From an uncultured Draconibacterium sp. (GTDB lineage: Bacteria > Bacteroidota > Bacteroidia > Bacteroidales > Prolixibacteraceae), in NCBI RefSeq assembly GCF_963675065.1, contig NZ_OY775906.1, positions 3,388,001 to 3,452,000 on the forward strand: DNA of 64,000 nucleotides, given 5' to 3'. This document shows, in pieces, positions 25,539 through 33,682 of this stretch (its first letter is position 1; every line of letters starts with the position of its first letter). The position numbers were made by a program, and so were the translations under genes. The notes below the pieces were generated by a model that was not told the origin of the DNA, made no database searches, and saw nothing but the letters and a program-made list of their open reading frames with translations.

Positions 25539-26540
25539 CTAAAACAGTTTCTTGAATCCGATTACATCTTTTACTTCTTGCAATGTTTTTACAGCTGACT
25601 CCTGCGCTTTTTCGGCACCCATTTTCGCCACTTTTGCCAGGTAAGCATCATCTTTCAGAATTTCGATAATACGTTCGCGAATTGGCGATGTGTAGGCGAT
25701 AATATCTTCGGCCAGTTGTTTTTTCAGATCGCCGTAACGGATTTCGCATTTGTTGTACAACTCATCGAAATGCGCAACAGTATCGGGTGTTGAAACGATG
25801 TCCATCAGCGTAAACAGGTTCTGAATAGCTTCAGGTTTTTCCTGGTTCATTTCTGTTGGTCCTGAGTCGGTAACGGCACGCATTACTTTTTTGCGGATCG
25901 ATTTTGGATCTTCGTATAAGTTGATTGCATTACCTTCCGATTTTCCCATTTTCCCGCTGCCATCCAATCCCGGAACCTTTATCATATCGCCGCCACCAAA
26001 AGTATACGGACGAGGAATAGGGAACACATCGGTTTTGTACATGCGGTTAAAGCGTTTGGCAAATTTGCGCGCCATCTCCAGGTTTTGCTCCTGGTCTTTT
26101 CCAACCGGTACAAAATGTGCTTTATGAATAATAATATCCGAAGCCATTAAAACGGGGTAAGTCAGCAGTCCGGCATTTACATTATCCGGATTCTGACGGG
26201 CTTTATCTTTAAACGAAGTTGTACGCTCCAGTTCGCCCAAATAGGCATTCATATTTAATAAAGCATACAATTCCGAAACCTCAGGAACATCACTCTGAAT
26301 GAATATCGTTGATTTTTCAGGATCGATACCGCAAGCCAAATATTCGGCAAGTACCTGGCGCACACCCGACTGCAAATTCTCAGGCGTTGGATGCGTGGTT
26401 AACGAGTGAATATCAGCAATAAAAAAGTAGCAGTTAAAATCGTCCTGCATTTTTAAGAAGTTTTGCACGGCTCCAAAATAGTTTCCGAGGTGCAAATATC
26501 CTGTCGGGCGTATACCACTAACAACTGTCGGTTTATTCAT
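25539..26540 (-). CDS. trpS: Tryptophan--tRNA ligase
   Basis: This 333-residue class I aminoacyl-tRNA synthetase charges tRNA-Trp in the cytoplasm. The HIGH-like signature is TGYLHLGNYFG near the N-terminus, and the KMSKS-like loop is KMGKSEGNAIN. SDVPEVSELYALLN and DQEQNLEMARKFAKRFN are typical of bacterial TrpS. Length is normal. The start MNKPTVVSGIRPTG is standard. It is probably monocistronic; the neighbouring gaps hold repeat elements. A tryptophan-codon leader peptide and trpB2 lie about 1.5 kb away on the other strand. Confidence 0.97.
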   Translation of the reverse strand: MNKPTVVSGIRPTGYLHLGNYFGAVQNFLKMQDDFNCYFFIADIHSLTTHPTPENLQSGVRQVLAEYLACGIDPEKSTIFIQSDVPEVSELYALLNMNAYLGELERTTSFKDKARQNPDNVNAGLLTYPVLMASDIIIHKAHFVPVGKDQEQNLEMARKFAKRFNRMYKTDVFPIPRPYTFGGGDMIKVPGLDGSGKMGKSEGNAINLYEDPKSIRKKVMRAVTDSGPTEMNQEKPEAIQNLFTLMDIVSTPDTVAHFDELYNKCEIRYGDLKKQLAEDIIAYTSPIRERIIEILKDDAYLAKVAKMGAEKAQESAVKTLQEVKDVIGFKKLF

Positions 26541-26915
26541 TATCTAATTTTTGAATGGTAATGTGCGCAAAACGCAAAGCCATCTGATTTTTAAGTGAGT
26601 GCAAAAATAGAGATTCGTATGGAAAGTAAAAAAATAAAATTCGTTGCGGTTAAAAAATTAATACAGAAGGGGCTGTATTGGCTTTAAATCTCCATTATTA
26701 AGTAAAAAATGCACTATTGCGTTTACTGATATGGTTATCGTTACCCCTTTGGCTGTCGCCATTTCCCCTCATGAGGGGAAACATCTGCAAGGTAAAGTAA
26801 GAAGCTTTAATGGAAAGCATAAAGAATATTCACTGCTTGTTCCCCGCTTGAGGGGAGCTTTCGTCGGCTGACGAATGAGGGGTAGAAAAAAGAGTATCTG
26901 TCTTTACGAAAGACA
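26541..26915. other. 375-bp gap dominated by a repeat element
   Basis: The left part is AT-rich and must contain the trpS promoter. The right part is the hairpin-rich element at 26742-26884. No gene is present. Confidence 0.45.
26742..26884. repeat. Hairpin-rich dispersed element with terminal inverted ends
   Basis: The element begins taccccttt and ends tgaggggta. It contains two internal palindromes (ttcccctcat/atgaggggaa, and tccccgcttgagggga) and the half-palindrome cgtcggctgacg. It belongs with the elements at 1963-2105 and 38701-38768. The inverted ends suggest mobile or REP-like origin. Confidence 0.55.
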
Positions 26916-27386
26916 TTAATCAATCAGGTCGGCAACCTGGGCCCCGGTGCAGACAACCAGATCTTTGGGATCGATTTTTATCTGCATCCCCCTTTTTCCG
27001 GCACTCACAAAAATGTAATCGAAATTCAGGCAGGTTTCGTGAATAAAGATTGGGTATGGTTTTTTCATTCCCATTGGCGAACATGCTCCACGGATGTATC
27101 CGGTGAGTCCCAGCAGTTCTTTCATCAGCACCATTTCCACGCTTTTATTCCCCGATATTTTTGCCGCCTTTTTCAAATTTAGTTCGGCTGCTCCGGGGAT
27201 AACAGCTACAAACACCCCCGTGTTCTTACCCCTTAAAACAAGGGTTTTAAAAACCTGCTCAACATTCTGCCCCAGCGATTCGGCAACATGAGTAGCGCTT
27301 AGGTCCGCCTCATCAACGTGGTATTCAACCAGCTCGTACGCTATCTTTTTGCTGTCGAGTAAACGGGCAGCATTTGTCTTCTTCAT
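26916..27386 (-). CDS. ybaK: YbaK-type Cys-tRNA(Pro) deacylase
   Basis: This 156-residue protein of the YbaK/EbsC family hydrolyses mischarged Cys-tRNA(Pro) as a trans-editing factor. Recognisable motifs are FKTLVLRGKN (with the conserved Lys) and the Gly-rich GYIRGACSPMGMKK and SAGKRGMQIKIDP. Length is typical. The ATG at 27386 (MKKTNAARLLDSKKI) is the normal N-terminus; a longer in-frame start at 27407 has no support. It stands alone between two repeat-rich gaps. Confidence 0.9.
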   Translation of the reverse strand: MKKTNAARLLDSKKIAYELVEYHVDEADLSATHVAESLGQNVEQVFKTLVLRGKNTGVFVAVIPGAAELNLKKAAKISGNKSVEMVLMKELLGLTGYIRGACSPMGMKKPYPIFIHETCLNFDYIFVSAGKRGMQIKIDPKDLVVCTGAQVADLID

Positions 27387-27407
27387 GGTAGAATAATTTG
27401 AGCACAA

Positions 27408-27930
27408 AAATTGAAATTTTTGTTTGATTGAACAAGTTGAATTGTCTTTCCAGACAGGAAATACTTTTTCCTTTAGCTGAAAAAGTATTCAAAAAAGCCA
27501 CCGCTGACGATAAAAAGCTAAAAATAAATTCCTTCCACTAAAATCAAGAAACTCCTCCTTTTAAACCTTCGTTCCTCAGGTCTAACGAGCGTCAAACAGA
27601 CTTGATTTTTTAACGTTCTATCCATTGATTTTCTTAACATTTTTTCTCGAAGGCGGCCTATAGGGCAAATTTTGTGCGGGCTCGTCAAAAATCCGTCAGT
27701 CGGGCTAATTCGTTACATTGAAAAAACGCAAAGTTTATTTTTTGACAAGATTTTTGGTTCCTTTTGATCGAATGCAAAAGGAACTGCCCGTCTGGCATGA
27801 AGACAAAAGATACAATAAAGTCTGGTTTGTAACTTGCAATGCAAATTGTTCATCGTATAGGAGCAGTCCTTCAAGCTGATTAGATTTGCTTGTCGATCCG
27901 ATTATCAAAAACGACAAGTTCGGCTAACAG
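27408..27930. other. Structured gene-free region with several hairpins
   Basis: No protein gene is supported in about 520 bp. Perfect short stems are visible: atactttttc/gaaaaagtat (around 27469-27496) and gttccttttg/caaaaggaac (around 27755-27785), plus the half-palindrome tttccagacaggaaa. The word order suggests a decayed dispersed element or a structured RNA on the minus strand. I cannot assign it to a known RNA family. Confidence 0.4.
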
Positions 27931-28004
27931 CAAGCGTTAAAGCATCTGAAATATTTTTTCAAAAAAAAATATTAATTAGCTTTACGTACTGTAGATTTAA
28001 AGAG

Positions 28005-28121
28005 ATGTATAAGAATAACATATACGGAAAAGAATGGCACTGGCGTAACGTGAAAATGGAAACACGGAATGCTGCGTATTTTTTCTGTTATAAACTGAAA
28101 AGGGATTTGTCGTATTCGTAG
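28005..28121 (+). CDS. Trp-codon leader peptide of trpB2
   Basis: This is a 38-codon frame (ATG at 28005, TAG at 28119-28121). Codons 10-13 read Glu-Trp-His-Trp, with two tryptophan codons at 28035 and 28041, and the frame ends 58 bp before trpB2. Two near-adjacent Trp codons upstream of a tryptophan synthase gene, with a terminator-like hairpin directly after them, are the hallmarks of ribosome-mediated attenuation. Trp leaders of this kind (Bacteroid-trp motif) have been described in Bacteroidota. Here the stop codon falls in the hairpin loop, which is unusual and affects how the switch could work. Confidence 0.65.
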   Translation: MYKNNIYGKEWHWRNVKMETRNAAYFFCYKLKRDLSYS

Positions 28122-28136
28122 GGCAAGTCCCTTTTT
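28099..28136 (+). terminator. Attenuator hairpin before trpB2
   Basis: aaagggatttg (28099-28109) pairs with caagtcccttt (28124-28134) over 11-12 bp with one G-U pair and a 14-nt loop, followed by a T-run. It overlaps the end of the leader peptide. No alternative antiterminator stem was found by eye. Confidence 0.6.
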
Positions 28137-28179
28137 GTGTTACTGACAGACAATTAATTATCAACCTAAAAAATAGATC

Positions 28180-29556
28180 ATGACTAGACAAAAAAAGATT
28201 TTTCTCGAAGAATCGGAAATGCCCAAACAATGGTACAACCTGGCTCCCGATCTTCCATCGCCGTTGAACCCACCACTTGGACCGGACGGAAATCCTGTGG
28301 GGCCTGAGATGTTGGCTCCGGTTTTCCCGATGAACCTGATTGAGCAGGAAGTTAGCCAGGAGCGCTGGATTGATATTCCTGAAGGAATTCGTGAAATTCT
28401 GGTACAGTGGCGGCCAAGTCCCTTAATTCGTGCTTACGAACTGGAGGAGGCATTGGGAACGCCGGCAAAGATCTATTACAAAAACGAAGGCGTTTCGCCC
28501 GCCGGTAGTCATAAACCCAATACAGCCGTGGCGCAAGCCTGGTACAACAAAGAGTTTGGTATTAAAAAACTAACCACTGAAACCGGTGCCGGACAGTGGG
28601 GATCAGCATTATCGTATGCCTGTGCACAATTGGGCGGGATTGAATGTAAAGTTTTTATGGTGCGTGTAAGTTTCGATCAGAAACCTTTCCGTAAAATGAT
28701 GATGGAGACATGGGGCGGCAAGTGTATTGCAAGTCCAAGTACCGAAACACAAGCCGGTCGCGATATTTTAGCACAGTTTCCTGATACACCGGGAAGTTTG
28801 GGAATTGCTATTTCAGAAGCCGTTGAAGCAGCAGTTACAGATCCTACCGGCGGAACTCGTTATTCATTGGGATCGGTGTTAAATCACGTAATGTTGCACC
28901 AGACTATAATTGGCTTGGAAGCGAAAAAACAGCTGGCAAAAGTGGGTATTAAAAACCCTGATGTAGTTATTGGCTGCTGTGGTGGCGGTAGTAACTTCGC
29001 TGGTCTTTCGTTCCCGTTTATGTACGACAAAATTCATGGTGCCGATATTCAGATTATCGGAGCAGAGCCATCGAGCTGCCCAACTTTAACAAAAGCACCG
29101 TTCATTTACGATAACGGCGATGTGGCACAAATGACACCGCTTTTGGCGATGAACAGCCTGGGTCACAACTTTGTTCCTGCACCGATTCACGCCGGAGGTT
29201 TGCGTTACCACGGAATGGCTCCGCTGGTAAGTGCTGCCTTGCGGGATGGTTTAATGGATGCGGTAGCTGTTCACCAAAGCGAATGTTTCGAGGCCGGGTT
29301 ATTGTTTGCCAAAACAGAAGGTATTATTCCTGCTCCGGAAACAACACACGCCATTGCTGCTACCATCCGCGAAGCTAAAAAAGCCAAAGAAGAAGGAAAA
29401 GAGAAAACGATTCTGTTCAACTTCAGCGGTCATGGTTTGATGGACCTTGTTGGTTACAATAAATACTTAGGTGGAGAACTGCACGATTACGAATATCCGG
29501 AATCGGAAATTGCGGCTAACCTGAAAAAACTGGAAGGATACCCATTACCAAAATAG
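28180..29556 (+). CDS. trpB: Tryptophan synthase beta chain, TrpB2 type
   Basis: This 458-residue PLP enzyme belongs to the longer TrpB2 branch and condenses indole with serine to give tryptophan. The PLP lysine is Lys112 in PAGSHKPNTA. The phosphate-binding glycine loop is IGCCGGGSNFAGL, and ETGAGQWGSAL is the conserved catalytic-region motif. The TrpB2 N-terminal extension (PKQWYNLAPDLPSPLNPP) is present. No trpA or other trp gene is next to it, so it acts as a stand-alone indole salvage or auxiliary enzyme. Its leader peptide and attenuator predict induction when charged tRNA-Trp is low. Confidence 0.95.
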   Translation: MTRQKKIFLEESEMPKQWYNLAPDLPSPLNPPLGPDGNPVGPEMLAPVFPMNLIEQEVSQERWIDIPEGIREILVQWRPSPLIRAYELEEALGTPAKIYYKNEGVSPAGSHKPNTAVAQAWYNKEFGIKKLTTETGAGQWGSALSYACAQLGGIECKVFMVRVSFDQKPFRKMMMETWGGKCIASPSTETQAGRDILAQFPDTPGSLGIAISEAVEAAVTDPTGGTRYSLGSVLNHVMLHQTIIGLEAKKQLAKVGIKNPDVVIGCCGGGSNFAGLSFPFMYDKIHGADIQIIGAEPSSCPTLTKAPFIYDNGDVAQMTPLLAMNSLGHNFVPAPIHAGGLRYHGMAPLVSAALRDGLMDAVAVHQSECFEAGLLFAKTEGIIPAPETTHAIAATIREAKKAKEEGKEKTILFNFSGHGLMDLVGYNKYLGGELHDYEYPESEIAANLKKLEGYPLPK

Positions 29557-29586
29557 GAAGATTGGAAGATTAGAATATTGGAATGG
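29557..29586. repeat. Short tandem-word tract (ggaagattggaagatt)
   Basis: Right after the trpB2 stop the words ggaagatt/agaatatt/ggaat repeat imperfectly and lead into the terminator. A second small tract, gttactagttactagtta, lies at 29633-29650. Confidence 0.45.
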
Positions 29587-29617
29587 CGCACTGCAGTTTT
29601 GTGGTGCGCTTTTTTTT
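29586..29617 (+). terminator. Intrinsic terminator of trpB2
   Basis: gcgcac and gtgcgc form a 6-bp GC stem with a 12-nt loop and are followed by eight T residues. Confidence 0.8.
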
Positions 29618-29763
29618 AGAAACGAGCTGCGAGTTACTAGTTACTAGTTATATTTTTAGTTAAGAAGCATGGCCGCACAGTTCTCAAGTCAGACACACCA
29701 AAGCGAGTAGTCACTTTTAGTTCAGTTCAGATTCTACCCTTCAATCATCCACCGCAATTGATT

Positions 29764-30711
29764 TCAGAAGAACGCGTAAATCAACTCCTCGTTATCAGTT
29801 CCCAATAAATCGCGAATATCCTCGTAGAAGTGTGGTTTACCAAGCAATAAGGCAGATAATTCAGTAGCGTAAGGTTCAACAAAATAATTGCCTTGCAGGT
29901 TGGCGTTTTCAATCCGGCCCTTCTTAACTTCTAAATAGATTTCCAGTGTCCGGCCGTCGATTTCCGCCTTATTGGTAAAAGTGTATTTTGGCGAATAGCC
30001 CCAACGCCAGTCCAAGGTAGTGAATTTTTCATCAACCAATTTTGTAATCGCTTCCTCATCATCAGCTGTAATCGTATAACTTTCAGCTCCTTCTTTTTTT
30101 AGCTGCACTCCAATCAGGAAATCGATAAACGCCTCGATCGACATTTCCTTTTTCAGGAACGGAGAAATATTAGCCACTTTGCTTCGGTTCGACTGCACCG
30201 CTTTACTCGTATATTTTCCGGGGATGACTTTTATACTGTTTCCCAGATTACCCAGATCGGAGTTAAACAACAAGGTACCGTGATGCAAGACCCGGTTTTT
30301 AAAAACATGCTCGGCATTTCCCGATATCTTTAACCCTTCAATCAGCAAATCGTTTCTCCCTGATGTTGTGGCTTCAATATCCAGTTGGGCCAATGCTTCC
30401 ACTACGGGTTCGGTAAACTGTTTAAACGAAATCTCAGCCGGACTCTTCACATTTTTAATAAAGGCAAAATTTACATTTCCTGCATCGTGGTAAACTGTTC
30501 CCCCTCCCGAAATACGGCGTGCAACAGTAATGTCATTCTTGCGCACATAGCGGTAATTTACTTCGCCCAGCGCGTTCTGGTGTTTGCCAACAACCACCGT
30601 TTTATCGCTTTGCCACAGCATAAAAATATCATCATCGAAATTTTTTAGCAGGTACTCTTCGGTAGCCAGACAATAGAAAGGATCAGTATTTTTAAGGTTT
30701 ATACAAATCAT
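29764..30711 (-). CDS. lplA: Lipoate--protein ligase A
   Basis: This 315-residue protein attaches free lipoate to lipoyl domains of ketoacid dehydrogenases and GcvH. The family motif RRISGGGTVYHD is clear, as are the N-terminal EEYLLKNF and LHHGTLLFNSDLGNLGNSI. A C-terminal accessory domain (about residues 240-315) is present, as in E. coli LplA. The ATG at 30711 gives MICINLKNTDPF; an in-frame GTG at 30717 adds two residues only. It is monocistronic, convergent with trpB2. Confidence 0.93.
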   Translation of the reverse strand: MICINLKNTDPFYCLATEEYLLKNFDDDIFMLWQSDKTVVVGKHQNALGEVNYRYVRKNDITVARRISGGGTVYHDAGNVNFAFIKNVKSPAEISFKQFTEPVVEALAQLDIEATTSGRNDLLIEGLKISGNAEHVFKNRVLHHGTLLFNSDLGNLGNSIKVIPGKYTSKAVQSNRSKVANISPFLKKEMSIEAFIDFLIGVQLKKEGAESYTITADDEEAITKLVDEKFTTLDWRWGYSPKYTFTNKAEIDGRTLEIYLEVKKGRIENANLQGNYFVEPYATELSALLLGKPHFYEDIRDLLGTDNEELIYAFF

Positions 30712-30909
30712 AAGCACAAATATCGCAAAATGCGATTCACAATTTGCGAAATATTTTCAGAAAACATTTGTATTTAGTTAAAGTGCTTGTTTTTTAAGGT
30801 TCGTCAACACTTTTTCCAACTTTCTTCGTTCTTATTTCAAACCAAATGAATTTAACTAAACAACTTGCTTCCAATAGATTTGTTTCGTCAAATCATAAAA
30901 TTAATTAAG

Positions 30910-31401
30910 ATGAAAACAACACAAGTATTTTTCGTATTTATCATTTCCCTTTTGTTTGTAGGTACAGTAAATGCACAAACAATTCAAAATAAGGAGGGAA
31001 CAAATCAGGAGAGCACACTAATCAGAGCAAGAAACTCGATAGAACTAATCGGTAGTTCTGAAACAAGAGAACTTCAGGTTGAGATTGCAGAAGATAATTG
31101 CCAATTTAGCCTGGACATTGACGCCGAAATTGAAAAGGGAAGTATAAAAATTGAAATATACGATCCGAAGGGTAAAAAGAAAGGTGTTTTCTTAACGGGA
31201 ACAACAGCCGGTAACGAAGTTCTAATTTCGGCTAAAACAGAGGGGAAAGACACTAAAAGGAGCAATTGCATAGAACGTGTCAATGGCCGAATAATGCAAC
31301 AAAATGCGTCAAGCGGGGTGTGGCTTATAAAAATTCAGCCTAAAAATGCACATGGAAGGTTAGCGTTTAACAACCAGCAAATTTCAAACACCAAAAACTA
31401 A
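30910..31401 (+). CDS. Small secreted protein of unknown family
   Basis: This 163-residue protein has a clear signal peptide (MKTTQVFFVFIISLLFVGTVNA). The mature part is beta-rich, with IKIEIYDPKGKKKGVFL and GVWLIKIQPKNAHGRLAF, resembling a small immunoglobulin- or pre-peptidase-like C-terminal fold, but I do not recognise the family. Two Cys residues (in NCQFSL and SNCIERV) might pair. An upstream in-frame TTG at 30865 is less likely than the ATG at 30910. It is followed after 17 bp by a membrane-bound LuxR-type regulator, so the two are probably co-expressed and possibly act together. Confidence 0.6.
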   Translation: MKTTQVFFVFIISLLFVGTVNAQTIQNKEGTNQESTLIRARNSIELIGSSETRELQVEIAEDNCQFSLDIDAEIEKGSIKIEIYDPKGKKKGVFLTGTTAGNEVLISAKTEGKDTKRSNCIERVNGRIMQQNASSGVWLIKIQPKNAHGRLAFNNQQISNTKN

Positions 31402-31418
31402 AGATCAAGGTATTTCGA

Positions 31419-32414
31419 ATGACTAATAAAAATAACCCGGGAAAGTATTTTTATCCGATCATTATAATTTTGTTTTTTGTAACTCTTGAATCGAGCGCAA
31501 GTAGCATCAAAGGAAAATTAATTGCTGATTCTACCTGGAACCAGGTTGTTTACCTCTCATTAATTCCCGGATTCGACCAATTATATGCGATGTCGAACCA
31601 AATGATTATCGATCACGCCGAGATAGACAATAATGGTCATTTTTCGTTTGAGACGAGTTATTTTCCCACAAAACATCGTTTGTACCGCCTCCACATTTCA
31701 AAAAAAGGCGACCCTCCGGCATCATTAATCATTGGCGGCAAAGATGAGAACCATATGTACCTGATTGCAAACAAACAGTCGAATATATCAATCATAAACA
31801 GTGATTCGGGAACCATATTCGGGAACGCTCAGATACAAAACTCGCCTCAAACGAAATTGTTAAATGAAGTCAATCAGATGGTATTTTATCTAGACACAGC
31901 TAACTTTAACGGTTCTCCTTTAAAAAGGGAACTCATGGAAACTGCGCTTGACGAAAAGCTTCGACAATTTGCCGATACCTGTTCTTATCCTCTGGTAGCG
32001 CTCTATGCCATCTATAAAAGTAACTTTGAGACTCATTTTACAACTAACCCAGAGTTTTATATTCGCTTTCTTAAAAAATGGGAGAAAGAGGAGTCGACCT
32101 ATTTTGAAGAATTCAGAAAAAAAATTCCTGTAGAGGCTGATCGAAACTTTGCATTTATTTACGGAATTATTGGCTTACTTCTTGGCATTGCTTTAATGTA
32201 CATATTGGGAAAAAGGCAGAATATGAGGTCTCCAAATCCGATACACATGCTAACCGTTCAGGAAAGAAACATTTTCACTTTATTACAAAAAGGGAAAACG
32301 AACAAAGAGATATCCGATGAATTAAACATTAGCCTTAGTACCGTGAAATCACATGTTAACAGCATATTTTCAAAGCTTAAAGTGAAGTCCAGAAAAGAGA
32401 TTCTCAATCTTTGA
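31419..32414 (+). CDS. Membrane-tethered LuxR-type transcription regulator
   Basis: This 331-residue protein starts with a signal-like helix (IIIILFFVTLESSASS). A beta-rich extracytoplasmic part at about residues 28-240 (IKGKLIADSTWNQVVYLSLIPG...) resembles the DUF4369-type domains of thiol-disulfide proteins. One membrane helix lies at about residues 246-266 (YGIIGLLLGIALMYIL). The C-terminal LuxR HTH at about residues 275-325 has LTVQERNIFTLLQKGKTNKE and LSTVKSHVNSIF. This is a one-protein sensor-regulator that would bind DNA while fixed in the inner membrane. The small secreted protein just upstream could be its partner. Target genes are unknown. Confidence 0.8.
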   Translation: MTNKNNPGKYFYPIIIILFFVTLESSASSIKGKLIADSTWNQVVYLSLIPGFDQLYAMSNQMIIDHAEIDNNGHFSFETSYFPTKHRLYRLHISKKGDPPASLIIGGKDENHMYLIANKQSNISIINSDSGTIFGNAQIQNSPQTKLLNEVNQMVFYLDTANFNGSPLKRELMETALDEKLRQFADTCSYPLVALYAIYKSNFETHFTTNPEFYIRFLKKWEKEESTYFEEFRKKIPVEADRNFAFIYGIIGLLLGIALMYILGKRQNMRSPNPIHMLTVQERNIFTLLQKGKTNKEISDELNISLSTVKSHVNSIFSKLKVKSRKEILNL

Positions 32415-32551
32415 ATGCCTGTGAAATGACCAACTAACGAAAGTAAATTCAAGTCATAAAAAAACCACCCGTCAACCGACGAATGGTTTATATATAGCAT
32501 ATTGCTAATTCACGGGCTTTAACATAACATTCTATCTCGAAAAATAAAATG

Positions 32552-32579
32552 AAAAAACCGCCTCTGCTCTCAGAGGCGG
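32552..32579 (-). terminator. Intrinsic terminator of the small carboxypeptidase-like gene
   Basis: On the minus strand the arms ccgcctctg and cagaggcgg form a perfect 9-bp stem with a 4-nt loop, followed by six T residues. Confidence 0.85.
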
Positions 32580-32605
32580 ATTCAATCTTAAGTGACCACA
32601 ACCTC

Positions 32606-32959
32606 TTAATTAGATGATTGCAGCTTTATTTTAATATCGTTTTTGTTCGCATGTACATTTACAACTTCCGATTTTTTCTCGTAAGAAATATAAGTTGTAA
32701 CGACTTTGTATTCTCCGGGTTTTACACCTTCAAACGAGAAATTTCCATCGAAATCGGTGTAAGCTTTCCTATCAGTTCCCTCCAACTTTACTTCAACACC
32801 TACAAGCGACTCCCCTGATAATTCGTCGGCAATAGAACCTGAAACTACCATTGTTGCCTGACTTTCGGTATCAGTACTTTTCGATTTATTATCGTCTTCT
32901 TTCGCATTTACTGCTAAAACTGTAATAACAAGTAATGCTGCAATTAGTACCTTTTTCAT
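32606..32959 (-). CDS. Small secreted CarboxypepD_reg-like protein
   Basis: This 117-residue protein has a signal peptide (MKKVLIAALLVITVLAVNA) and an acidic/Ser linker. A single carboxypeptidase-regulatory-like beta-sandwich follows at about residues 38-112, with VSGSIADELSGESLVGVEV and AYTDFDGNFSFEGV. In TonB receptors this domain is N-terminal; here it stands alone in the envelope. The ATG at 32959 is preferred; one at 32968 adds three residues, and the longer upstream frame has no signal peptide logic. Its terminator at 32552-32579 is strong. Role unknown. Confidence 0.8.
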   Translation of the reverse strand: MKKVLIAALLVITVLAVNAKEDDNKSKSTDTESQATMVVSGSIADELSGESLVGVEVKLEGTDRKAYTDFDGNFSFEGVKPGEYKVVTTYISYEKKSEVVNVHANKNDIKIKLQSSN

Positions 32960-33078
32960 AATATTCATTTTTTGTTTTGTCGATCTTGTACTACAAAAAT
33001 ACAGGATGACGATTACGTCGTGGTTACACAACTATTACAGTTTAATTAAATCCGTTTTTTATTTGCACTGTAAAACGA

Positions 33079-33537
33079 CTAGTATTTTCGTTCGCTTATC
33101 AGGTTTCCCTTCTCGTCGTATTTCTTCCAGACTCCGGTTTTTTCGCCATTATCATATTCCAGTTCATACAATAAATTTCCGTAGTCGTTCCAAATCACCC
33201 ATTTACCATTTTTTTTGCCGTTTTTGTAGCGTGCAACCGACACCTTAATTCCGTGCTCGTTATACATCACCCATTTGCCATGCATCTGGTTATGTTTGTA
33301 CGAACGTATCTCGTTAACATGCCCGTTTTTAAAGTAAATGGTTGCTTTTCCGTGTTTTTTGCCATTCTTTATTTTCACTTCACTTTGCAGCGTATTATCG
33401 TCGTAATACCCCTGGTAAGTTCCGGTGTACTTTTTGGAATTCTTGTAATAAATCCCGTCGATTTCTTCAATTTTTTGTGCTTTCGATGCAGTGGTTATCA
33501 AAGCCAAAAATCCAACTAAAACCAATAATTTCTTCAT
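33079..33537 (-). CDS. Secreted MORN-repeat protein (YwqK-like)
   Basis: This 152-residue protein has a signal peptide (MKKLLVLVGFLALITTASKA) and five to six MORN-type repeats with the pattern NGKKHGKATIYFKNG, HNQMHGKWVMYNEHG and NGKKNGKWVIWNDYG. It ends with a YDNGEKTGVWKKYDEKGN repeat. MORN proteins of this size in Bacteroidota are often annotated as YwqK-family antitoxins, but no toxin gene is adjacent and the protein is exported, so that role is doubtful. The ATG at 33537 fits the signal peptide; the longer frame upstream overlaps a hairpin. Confidence 0.82.
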   Translation of the reverse strand: MKKLLVLVGFLALITTASKAQKIEEIDGIYYKNSKKYTGTYQGYYDDNTLQSEVKIKNGKKHGKATIYFKNGHVNEIRSYKHNQMHGKWVMYNEHGIKVSVARYKNGKKNGKWVIWNDYGNLLYELEYDNGEKTGVWKKYDEKGNLISERKY

Positions 33538-33564
33538 TTCAATTTGAGTAAACTCAATAAGAGG

Positions 33565-33590
33565 AAAGCCCCGGAAAAATCCGGAGCTTT
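33565..33590. terminator. Possible terminator of the beta-helix lipoprotein operon
   Basis: aaagccccgga and tccggagcttt pair with one mismatch around a short AT loop, downstream of the stop at 33683. The T-run is weak, so this is a candidate only. Confidence 0.45.
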
Positions 33591-33682
33591 TAAAATCGGT
33601 TGTTAGGCCGACTTTAATAAACACTGCATTATCAATGCTTTATAACCTCTTTTGATTATCATTTAAATACATTATCAAGATC

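Noticed and set aside
32459..32492. Hairpin aaccacccgtc/gacgaatggtt after the LuxR-type gene
   Set aside because: Two internal mismatches. Its T-run is on the minus strand, opposite the gene that it would terminate.
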